Of a stretch of 64,000 bases of DNA, positions 49,238-58,237 are shown in pieces. The first letter of the stretch is position 1, and each line of letters opens with the position of its first letter. The stretch covers positions 62,001 through 126,000 of the forward strand of contig NPFB01000010.1 of the NCBI GenBank assembly GCA_014084085.1, read 5' to 3'. This stretch comes from Hondaea fermentalgiana. Taxonomy: Eukaryota > Sar > Bigyra > Thraustochytrida > Thraustochytriidae. The position numbers were made by a program, and so were the translations under genes. Below the pieces are notes generated by a model, which was not told the origin of the DNA, did no database searches, and saw nothing but the letters and a program-made list of their open reading frames with translations.

Positions 49238-51355
49238 ATGAGCGAGGCAGACTCCGAGTACACGAACGAGGCGCTCACGATCGTCGTTGAGATCGTCGCG
49301 CCCGCCCTCGGCACGCTCCTGGCCATCGTCCTCTTCGTCGGACCTCTTCCTGCCATCCTCGCCGCCCGTAAGGCCGGCGACCTCGGCAGGCTCAATGCCA
49401 CGCTCTTTCCCTGGACGCTTGCCAACTGCCTCGGAAACACCATCTACGGAATCGTCAAGGAAGACCCGTACCTTATTGTGGCCAATGGCTTCGGCATCCT
49501 CATGAGTACCTTTTATCTCTTTACCTCGATCCGATACGCGCCCCACTCATCCATCTTTCACCGCCTCGAGATCCTCACCATTGCGCTCATCACGCTCTGG
49601 ATCGGATTCTCCGTGGTTGCGCGCTACGTGCCCGAAATTGCCACCGAAGTGGTCGGCATCGGCGCCATGTGCATGAGTCTCTTCATGTTTGCCGCGCCGC
49701 TCAGTACGGTGCGCGAAGTCATTCGTGAGCACAACAGCGTCTCCATCAACATGGGCTTTCTCATCGGCCAAGTCTCTTCCTCCTTTATGTGGATCATCTA
49801 TGCGGGCTTTACCGGCGACATGTTTGTGCTCATTCCCAACCTCTTTGGTCTGCTCCTCGGTCTCATCCAGGCCGCACTTGTAGTTATCCTGCCCCGCAAG
49901 GCCACCCCAGAGCTTGACATGAAGACCGAGTTTGAGCTCAATGGCACCACCATGGTCTCCGAGTCACGTCCTCCTTCCGTCGGCGAGACCATCATCTCGC
50001 GCCAGTACCCTGCATACCAGACCAACTACGAGACGGAAAGCATGGCCTCTGAAGCCGCATCCAACATCCCACCTGCTGTCACCGCCATCACCGACGAGCA
50101 GGCCGCGCAAATGCCGCTCATCAAGAGCTCCTCGGCGCGACACCCCGACCTCGGCCTCAACCCGTCTCACTTCCAGCAGCAGCCCCACTTCCATCACAGC
50201 GTTTCTGCGCCCTATGCCGGAAGCCCGCATACCATTGCTGCTGGGTCCACGCGCCGCCTGTCCATGCAGCCTGGCAGCAACTTTTCCGCCGCTACGGCTG
50301 CAGCCGCCTTTCCCCAGCGGGACCGTGGCTACTCTTCGGCGTCGAACCGTGACCGGGGATACTCTAGCGCCTCGAACCGCGATCGCGTCTACTCGAATGT
50401 GTCTGCGCAGAGCGGCCAAAGCGACCGCCTCCACCCGGGTGTCCACAAGGCCCCTCTCTCGCCTCACGACAGCAACCAGCCGCAGTCTGATCACTCGACC
50501 GACGATGGCTCGGTGCCCCCGCTCGACTCGCCGTCCATGATCCCGAGGCGCGCCCCTCCTGCCCCGAACCCTTCGCCGAGCTTTGCTCCCCAGGACGTTC
50601 ACGTCATGCCACCGCTTCCGGAGAACACGCAGCAGCTCCCGCCTTCGTCGATGACGACCTCAAACGTCTACGTACAGCCCATGCAGAACCTCCCTATCCA
50701 GGGCCAGCCTGCCAGGTCTTTGCAGGAGCAGCAGGTGCAGGACCGGGCCAACCTCCTCAAACAGCAGGAGCTCGAGCGTCAACAGCTCATGCAGATGCAG
50801 CAGCAACAACTGCAGCAAGGCGCGGGCCAGATGCAGCAGCCCATGAGCTCCATTCCTCAGGTACAATATCAGATTGGCGGAGCCGCAGGTGGACCGCCCC
50901 CGGGCATGATGCCGCCGCACCAGCAGCCGCCCCGGCCCGATCTCCAAGTCGGGACTTCATACCGCCCTCCGGCAGTGCCTTCGGGCTCGCCCACGGATTC
51001 TTCGCCGCAATACCCAATGCAGCCGGGCCAGCCCACGCCGCCCATGCAGCCCACGCCACCTATGCAGCCTACGCCGCCTCTGCAGCCCACGCCGCCCATG
51101 CATCCTTCGCCGAACCCGTCCCCTATGCATCAGCCGGTGCCTGTACCACCGGCGCTTGGCAGTGACGGTTTTTCCCTTGCGCCTTCGGCCTATGGCCAAA
51201 TGTCTCGTGCCCGCTCTCAGCGAAGCATGCGCACCATGCCTGTGCGTGCCAGCTCGTACGACATGAACGGCCCAGGAAACATTCTTCAGGCAAGCGAACA
51301 GCGCCAGCGTGCAGCTTCCATGGCTCCCAACGCTGATGCGCCTTCGCGCCCTTGA
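49238..51355 (+). CDS. SWEET-like (MtN3/saliva) sugar transporter with long Pro/Gln tail
   Basis: Residues about 15-225 hold seven hydrophobic helices in the 3+1+3 layout of SWEET uniporters, which move sugars down their gradient across plasma or internal membranes. Family marks include an early GPLPAI segment with a Pro in helix 1, APLSTVREVI after helix 4, FMWIIYAGFTGDMFVLIPNLFGLLLGLIQ across helices 5-7, and the conserved PN pair in helix 6-7. Typical SWEETs end near 230-250 residues. This one continues for about 470 more: Ser/His-rich, then two RDRGYSSASN repeats, then Gln-rich runs (about 500-530), then a PTPPMQ hexapeptide array (about 600-625). The tail looks disordered and cytosolic and could be a regulatory or clustering platform. 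The start ATG is well placed and the transporter part is intact. The sugar specificity is not readable. Confidence 0.8.
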   Translation: MSEADSEYTNEALTIVVEIVAPALGTLLAIVLFVGPLPAILAARKAGDLGRLNATLFPWTLANCLGNTIYGIVKEDPYLIVANGFGILMSTFYLFTSIRYAPHSSIFHRLEILTIALITLWIGFSVVARYVPEIATEVVGIGAMCMSLFMFAAPLSTVREVIREHNSVSINMGFLIGQVSSSFMWIIYAGFTGDMFVLIPNLFGLLLGLIQAALVVILPRKATPELDMKTEFELNGTTMVSESRPPSVGETIISRQYPAYQTNYETESMASEAASNIPPAVTAITDEQAAQMPLIKSSSARHPDLGLNPSHFQQQPHFHHSVSAPYAGSPHTIAAGSTRRLSMQPGSNFSAATAAAAFPQRDRGYSSASNRDRGYSSASNRDRVYSNVSAQSGQSDRLHPGVHKAPLSPHDSNQPQSDHSTDDGSVPPLDSPSMIPRRAPPAPNPSPSFAPQDVHVMPPLPENTQQLPPSSMTTSNVYVQPMQNLPIQGQPARSLQEQQVQDRANLLKQQELERQQLMQMQQQQLQQGAGQMQQPMSSIPQVQYQIGGAAGGPPPGMMPPHQQPPRPDLQVGTSYRPPAVPSGSPTDSSPQYPMQPGQPTPPMQPTPPMQPTPPLQPTPPMHPSPNPSPMHQPVPVPPALGSDGFSLAPSAYGQMSRARSQRSMRTMPVRASSYDMNGPGNILQASEQRQRAASMAPNADAPSRP

Positions 51356-51439
51356 GCATCAATAGTAGCGTTCCCAACACGCAAAGATTAAAAGCAGCAA
51401 CTGATTTAGAACAGACGGAGTCCGAATCTCTTTTCTTTT

Positions 51440-52416
51440 TTACTTGTTTCCTCTCCTTCGTCGCGATGCGACCGCAGCCGCACGACGTCGCGGGGGCGAA
51501 GGCTTGCTCTCTTCCTCCTCCTCCTCTTCGTCTTCTTCTTCTTCTTCTTCCTCTGCCTCTGCGTCTTCGTCGTCATTGCTGTCCTCCAACTCGGCGAGCT
51601 CATCATCCTCTTCGTCACCAGACTCGTCTTCGAGATCGTCGAGAGCGTCCGCTTCCTCTTCAGGAGCCGACGCATCGTCCGTGGTCTCCTTGCCGCCGTT
51701 CTTGGCAGCAGCTGCGGCCTTGCGAGCGGCAATTCGCTTGGCAATCCGTGCCTTGCGTTTCTCGAGGATGGCCTCTTGCTTGGCCTTTTCGGCATCCTTG
51801 GTCTTTTTAAGGTTCTTGAAGCGCTTGCCGTTCACGTGCGCTTCCACCTCGCCTGGGATCTTGTTAATGCTCTGTTCTGTAATTGTGCAGTACAGCTTTT
51901 TGTCGTTGTGCTTGTGTGCTACAATTTCCGGCTCGTACTTTTCGGCCCAGTCGTCAGACCACCATTTTTCACGTGCTTGAAGCAACTTCTTTGAACCCAA
52001 ATGCTTTTCGACGACTTCTGCCTTCGGGGGCATCTCGTGCTCTGTGATGCTACATCTGTGCGTTTGTCATCATTTTCAGCGATTTTGTTAGCCTCAAGGA
52101 ACGGCGGCTTCATACAATGCCATTTCTCACTCTTCCCCGATCACTCTTGCTCTCTCCTGCTGCAAAAAGACTCTCCAAGGAAACTGCAACAGACTTACTT
52201 GATCTTGTCACCATACGAGGTCGAGACTCGCTCGAGAAACGAGTGCGTGTCAAGCAAAGCTTGCAGCGGGTCCTTCGGAGCGCTCTTTTTCACCTTTTTC
52301 GCGCTTTCTGCCTTCCTGCCAGGGGTCTTAGCCTTTTTCACCGCCGACTTGGGCTCCTTGGCGGTGCTGCCGGGCGTCTTGCGCTTCTTCGACGCCATCT
52401 CCTCCTTGCGCGCCAT
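51440..52416 (-). CDS. SURF2-like protein, two exons
   Basis: Exon 1 is 52416-52199 and exon 2 is 52055-51440, joined across a 143-bp intron to give 277 residues. Exon 1 has a Lys-rich start and then a DPLQALLDTHSFLE segment. Splicing produces KIKCSITEHEMPPKAEVVE, the segment expected of SURF2 (a KxKC-x-x-T-x-HEMP motif). Exon 2 continues with HLGSKKLLQAREKWW, the second conserved unit KLYCTITEQSINKIPGEV...HVNGKRF, and an acidic/Lys-rich tail. Reading exon 2 alone from its own ATG (52033) would miss the first half of the conserved domain, which is the main argument for the splice. SURF2 is a small conserved eukaryotic protein of poorly known, possibly nucleolar, role. It is convergent with the SWEET-like gene, 84 bp between stops. 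Met1 or Met7 may start translation. Confidence 0.8.
52056..52198 (-). other. Spliceosomal intron in the SURF2-like gene
   Basis: The donor is GTAAGT directly after a codon split (ATC AA|G). The acceptor is GCACAG at 52061-52056. The splice is in phase and restores the SURF2 core motif across the junction. A later acceptor at GATGTAG (exon start 52049) would also keep frame but would lose Lys-Cys-Ser from the motif. The polypyrimidine tract is weak. Confidence 0.75.
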
Positions 52417-53134
52417 CGCTGCTCTTTGCCGCTCCGCCTCCTCGAAACGCGTCTTGGCGCACTCCTGCTGCGTCGCTGTGGCCTTCTCCTTCTCTCTCGC
52501 TCTCTGCCGCCTGCGCGCGATCGAGGTCCTCGCTGCTGGCGCCGCGAGTCTGTCCCCTCGCGCGACCAGAAAGAACTGCGCTCTGTCCTCGATGGGTGGC
52601 CGCCGCGCGGTCCCCTTCTCAAGTGAAGAATTCGCGCTCGCCGCAAGTCTTCATCGGAAACCCGAAAGTCAAGAATGGCCTCCATTCTCTACTTTCCCAA
52701 CATATATACGTAGTATCCCGAAAACAGGAACCGCGTGTGGCATTTTTAAGTGCCTTTATACCACCTCATTGGCCAGCCAGGTGGTGCCAGAACAAAAGAT
52801 TTTGGCATCGGTATGTTAAAGTGCCTTTAATGATGCTAAATAAGCAGGTGATACGAAATGACTATCAAATCGGTTATGCAAAAGGTTACAGACGTTACAC
52901 TACTCCGCTGTTTGTGGTGACCGAAGGTGGCTTCTGCTTCGAAAATGTGGCTTGATGAGGGCGAAGAGTTGCAATATTGTTATAGCGATGTAGACGCTGG
53001 GCTTCGAAGAACTGGCAAACGATGCCAAGTGACAAAATAGAGGTAATTGACGACTCAAATGTGTTGAATGAGCATGTAGCTGACATGCCACTCCCTTCGC
53101 ATGAGCTGACAAACGCCCTGGAGTGAACCTAACC
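52417..53134. other. Intergenic between SURF2-like start and transposase-like stop
   Basis: Includes the SURF2 promoter and the 3' side of the transposable-element-like gene. From about 52690 the base composition drops to AT-richer DNA. A hairpin CCACCT...AGGTGG lies at about 52761-52784. TTAAGTGCC and TTAAAGTGCC elements occur at about 52747 and 52816. I could not find the matching inverted terminus on the other side of the gene. No coding gene seen. Confidence 0.45.
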
Positions 53135-55150
53135 TCAAGACGCCTGTTTATGGTTATGAGAGCATGGTGTGCTTGCGCCAGAATGGACTGAAGAATGCGG
53201 TGTGCTTGTACCCGAATGATGTGGAGAGATATTTGGGGATCGGGCATGATGAGACAAGTTAGGGCGACGAAGAAATTTATCCTCGTGCCAATGTCGCCAG
53301 CAGGTCTTTTTCTGGTTTGTCGAGTGCCGCAACCTAACGTGGAGGACAACATTGCAGAAATCGCAAAGCCTTCGGGCTTTCTCTCCACAAACAACACACC
53401 TTCTCTGGGTGGTTTCAACCTCTGTATGGGCATTTCCGTGACTCAGTCGGAGTCTCTTTACACTCTTATCATTCGCAATGCTCATGATATCTCGCTTTTT
53501 GTCCGGGATCCTCAGCGTCAAGTGCTCAGCTTTGGTGATCCTGTCGGTAGTAAAACGAGCGTCATTGTCCTCGATCAGATGCCCAACACCGGCCGAGTTT
53601 TCGTGGTTGGTGATCCTGTTAGTAGTAGGATGAGCGTCATTGTCCTCGGTCAGATGACCAACAACGGCCAAATTTTCGTGATTGAGACCTGAACGGTGAC
53701 CCTTGAGTCTACTCGCTTCTGTAAGAAGACCAATCGCAACGTTTCGCAAGAATTTGGTAAAGGGATAGCTTCTTGAGCACTCTCGAAGGAATTTGCTCAA
53801 GCCGCACCGTTTGTTGCCAAGTTCATCCCTCGCAGTCTTGATCCTCCACACCATTAGCGAGTTGATAAGCACGTCGGTGATCAAACCAAGGACGACCTTC
53901 GCCTCCCGGCCTGTCTTTAGAGCGCGGTAGTCGAAGCGCTGCGAGTAGTCATCGATGCCACCCACCCCTTGCTTTGAAGCGCTGTAGTAAAACTGCACCA
54001 GCGAACGCGTCAACCGAACAGGTACAAAGACACCTGCTGATTTCAAACGCGCGTGATACGCGTTCCAGAGAGGAAGATGGGAGGCTATAGCCCCTCGGTC
54101 CTCCTCTTGGAAGGCATTGGGGATGGCTGACGGTAGTACGGGTGAGGTCGCGAAAGCCCAATTGAGGAATCGACACTCAACATCCTCGAATGCACGGAGC
54201 CATTGTTGTCGAACCTCCTGAGGGAAACGAACGAGGACTACGTACTCGACTGTTTTCGTGGTACCAATGCAAAAGACTCCAAAGTCGGAATCAAAAACGG
54301 CTGCCTGATGGAGAATGTGGCTACGAAACTCCGCTGGCACGGCCTCGAACCACTCTGACGAGCCCACGGTACACGAAAAGTACCGTCCAAACTTCCTGGA
54401 GACAGAGACAGATGTTGGGCGGTCAACTGTGCGCGTCGAGACCTTCGTCTTGATCTCAAGCGGCGCGATGATGCGCGCGGCAGTGCTAACTTCACCGGGT
54501 GGGCGAATGACGATAATGTTGTTGGCACTAACCCCGAGACCAGGCCTCCCCTTCTTCTGAACAAGGCCAACCTCGAAAACAGCGTCCACGAAGGTTTGTT
54601 CGCGCAATTGACGGACTATTCCAGACTCGTTTATGGTGCCAATCACCATCGCCCGGTTTGATTTGCTGCCTCCCTGTTTCTTGACATGGAACCACTCGGC
54701 GCAAAGCATCTTGCTGAGAACTTCTGACGTCAGTATCTTCGCAGGCTTTACACATGAAAGGTCCTTGTACAGAAGAGACCTGCACCCAGGGTCCTCCTTG
54801 GCAATACCTTGAGCTGCTGTACCAGTAACCATGAACTTTTTGAACATGAACCAATCTGCACATCGCTGACCTGCTGTCAAAGGTTTCACCGATGACAATA
54901 TGTGCGCCTCGACGTCTTCTCGCTGAGGAATCTCTGATTCAATGACCTTTCGCATTGCACTTGTTGGGGGCTCATTGGAAACGAAGTGCACGTCTACGAC
55001 ACTCCCGGGGTCAGCTCTGTCACCAGGGATATTTTGCACAGTGGTCCGGTGCTCTTCACGAGCTGCGATATCCTCCTCGGTACCGACTTCCAGAGAGGTC
55101 GTCAAAGCAGTATTCCCGCTCTCCTGGTCCTCCTCCCGGTCCTCGTCCTG

Positions 55151-55190
<40 letters not shown>

Positions 55191-57241
55191 CCATCCTCGT
55201 TTTCGTCGTCAAGGTGAATGTCTGCAAGACTTTGCTCATCAGAGCCGTATTCATCATATGGGAAGGACTTGAACGAATAGACCTGCCGGTTTGACGAGCG
55301 ACAGAGAGGGTAAAACAACATCGATTGTGCAACACGTTCAGTCACGCGACCATAGGACTTGAAGACGAAGGTGTTCCGAAAGGCCTCCTCCAGCTCTGAT
55401 GGGAGAATCGAGACAAAGCGATGAATATATGAACGATTCATGTCCCCGTGTTCACGAACAGCAAAAGCATGAGCAATGACCTCGGGGCAGTCGCTACCGC
55501 GACTTAGACCCTTCCTTGCAGCCAAAATCTCGCCACCAAGGTTCGGTGCATCCTCAACAACGAATTCCCTTTCAAGGTTGAGGTTCGCTGTGGACCATCC
55601 ACGCTTTGCGTAGCTAGCTCGTCGATCTTTGGAAGCAGTCTGCGACAGAAATGGATTTCCTTGTTGCCGCTCTGTCGAATTGAGCACAATAAGATCGAAA
55701 CCAAGCTTTGCGCAAAGTCTATAAAGAGCTTCCGAAGGGTAACCTCCGTCAAGGCAGACTTGAATCCCAGCAACATCACCGCTGTTGGCCTCCTTGATCC
55801 GGTTGAGAATGTTTTTTAGGACATCAACCTGGTTGCACTTGCGATCATAAAGCTGACTGAACAGCTTGACACGAAAGACAGCGTCTGCACTTGCAGCTGA
55901 GCCGGCGCAATTCTTGTACCGCTTGCGAGGACGATATGTATTGATTGGATTGCTTGTAGAGACAGTGCCACGGTTTCTGTCATCAATGATGATCCGAAGG
56001 CTCTTGTTGGCGAACAGTCGTAGCGAAACGCTGGCAAGTTTCTCTTCCAGAGGGTGCATCTTAGCGGCCATATCTGTCTCGTCCTCGTGACTGGAGGCGT
56101 TTCCTGAAGCCCGCAGAGAATAACCTCTGAGGTGTTTCAGCAAAATATTGAAGCAATTTAAAGAGAGAAGTGCCTCCGCACCGGGAAGCCTTCGCGTGTT
56201 CATGATCAATTGGATATCCTCCAAGGCTGTTTTCTTGTTCGTCTTGCATTGCCCTGTGAGCAACAGAAGCTGGGCAAGGAAGGCAAGGAACTCCCACTCC
56301 GTGACAACGGGGGTGACACCTGCAATTCTCATGCTCGTTTGCATTGAGCGAAGTAAATGATGTTGGGCTTCCGAACCCATAATGGCGAGGAAAAGTCTTG
56401 ACTCGCACCACGCCTGGTCGGTATTACCCTGTTCACGACAAAGGTTGTCGAGGTTGTTGACGATGGAATCAATGTGATGCTGGGCCATATCATCAACGCC
56501 GCAAAGCTCCACTGCTTCCTCCCGCGAAACGAGCTTCGGCAATTCCTGGCGCACCTTGGTCCAGGAACGGTGAAAGGCAGTTCCGGGTGCTCCTTGAGCT
56601 GAAGCTGTTGACGACGAAGGTGAAGTGGTTGGGGCCGTTGCAGATGAAGATGAGCTGGAGCCAAGGTTGGACGAAGCATTGTCAACGTTGGTATCGACCG
56701 TCAGGCTTGCTCGTTTTTCCGTGGCTGAAGACAACGCCTCAGCGTTTGCTTTACGTTTCTTATTCTGTAAGCAGTCCGAGTGGTTTGGACGCAAATGCCC
56801 AATCTGGTGACACGCGGAGCACCGCTTCATGCCTTTCATCGACGTGCTCTTCGGCTCACGTTCTCTGCGCCACTGGCCAGGTCGTGAGTGATGGTTAGAT
56901 GACGCTGGTTCGATGGACGCGCCAGGGTGCTGCTGCTCATAGCTCGCGCGTGAGCGCGGGGCTTGTATGGAGCTGGGTAGCTGTGCACAAAGGAAACGCC
57001 AGCCTAGACCGACGACACAAGCGACCTGCAGAAGCTTTTGCGCGCAGTATCGACCCCACGAACGCGTCTTGGTTCTGCTGTCAGAAAGGGCATCATCACT
57101 ATACCCAAAACTCAGCGAAATAGGCACGTCTGCAAGACCAGACCCAGTGGCATTGCACGTGTGGCAGATGTAGTAAGAGGCAAAATAGAGGGTTTTCAAG
57201 GCACCTACAGGGGAATATACAACATTTTTTAATAGAAGCAC
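53135..57241 (-). CDS. piggyBac-like transposase with inserted YqaJ-type nuclease domain
   Basis: An uninterrupted frame of 1368 residues; the likely true start is Met135 or Met138 (56839 or 56830), because the first 130 residues look untranslated. A CCHC-like knuckle CSACHQIGH...C is at 141-157. A helical N-terminal domain follows. A piggyBac/DDE-like catalytic domain is split. The first acid is D420/D421 in IIIDDRNRG; the second is D498 in VCLDGGYPSEALY. The third is D1097/D1098 in GGIDDYSQRFDYR, followed by LITDVLINSLMVW, as in piggyBac. Between the second and third lies a YqaJ/lambda-exonuclease-like domain (about 790-990): RCADW, GTINESG (E872), GVSANNI (905-908) and LEIK (E929, K931). 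The Asp expected in the SPDG-like motif is Asn here. An acidic Glu/Asp run (about 676-706) precedes it. A C-terminal Cys/His-rich zinc module (CVVC...CDFC...CWRHWH, 1282-1319) matches the piggyBac tail domain. Base composition is lower in GC than neighbours. Confidence 0.7.
53534..53683. repeat. Two tandem 75-bp in-frame repeats
   Basis: Units 53534-53608 and 53609-53683 in the 3' part of the transposase-like gene. Each codes for 25 residues of the form NHEN...VGHL-EDNDA...DRIT. A recent in-frame duplication between the catalytic region and the zinc module. Confidence 0.9.
55130..55205. repeat. CCTCGT hexamer array, in-frame
   Basis: Ten or more hexamers with a few variants, encoding the alternating Glu/Asp run of the transposase-like protein. 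Confidence 0.9.
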
Positions 57242-57523
57242 TACATTCTCAAGGTTACAAAGTCACTTTCCAATGCCTTTACAACCTATCTCGGGATGTC
57301 AGGCCCATTCTGCGCAACGCAAAATGCGAAAAAAAAAAAAAGCAAAACAAGAGAAAGCTGGCGTGTAAAACGGTCAAGTTGGAGAAGCAGCGGCGGCGGA
57401 CTCCTCGCAGCTCAACTCGGCCCTGGCAAAAGCTTGCAGAAGGCCGGCGGGTAGAATCCTAGGAGGGACGACGTTCGAGGTTGGCGGGCGACGCTCCCCG
57501 AGGAAGTTGCGAGAGAGGCAGTC
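57242..57523. promoter_or_regulatory. Divergent region, transposase-like gene / coiled-coil gene
   Basis: 282 bp between the two frames. If the transposase starts near 56839, this region also includes its 5' leader. A 13-A run lies at about 57328-57341. No element recognised. Confidence 0.4.
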
Positions 57524-58199
57524 ATGGACGTCGAGGCCGGCGCGGAATTTGCGGAAAAGGTTCGAGCAGCGGGTCTGCGTAGGATTGACCAGGCCGTGCT
57601 CGCCGCCAAGGAGCAAGAGCGCGTCGAAGCCGCCGCCATGCACCAGCGTGAAACGTCTCGCGACGCAGACCTTGCGCTCACGCCAGCAGCAGCAGCAGCT
57701 GCTGCTGCTGCTCAGGCGCAAGCGGCTGCAAAATCTGCGCTCGCAGCTTCCGCCGATCGGTCTCGCGTGCTCGGTGGCGAACGTCGCCGACGTGGACCTA
57801 GTATGAGCAGTATGGATAGCGGCGAGGAGTCCCAGATAAGCGACAGAGCCGATGCTAGCGCAGAAAACCTGGCCGACAGGGCACGAAAGTACCTCGAGCG
57901 GCGACAAGCACGAGAGGCACAAAGAATGCGTGATGAAGAGCGCAAAGCCACAGAAGGTCTTCAGCCAAAACCCACAATCAACAAGCGCAGCGAGATGCTT
58001 GCCCAGAATCGAGGACGGGAGACTGACGTTGGTCTCGCCCTCTACGCAGACGCCGAGCTCAAGCGCGTTAGCCGCGAAATTCTTGCCGAGGAGCACTACG
58101 AGGGCACAGTCCTTGCGCGTCCCGCAATCACCCGCCAGGCGGCGGAGCTCGTCCGCGACGGCAATATTACCGACAGACTCTACCAACAGGCGCGCACAA

Positions 58200-58237
<38 letters not shown>

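Noticed and set aside
52338..52685. 115-residue Arg-rich minus-strand frame overlapping SURF2 exon 1
   Set aside because: Different frame from the conserved SURF2 exon, extremely Arg-rich; most likely leader sequence.
52747..57300. Possible termini of the transposase-like element: TTAA(A)GTGCCTTTA near 52747/52816 and a TGCCTTTAcAaC near 57275
   Set aside because: The match is short and in direct rather than inverted orientation; I could not find a credible pair of terminal inverted repeats or a TTAA duplication by eye.
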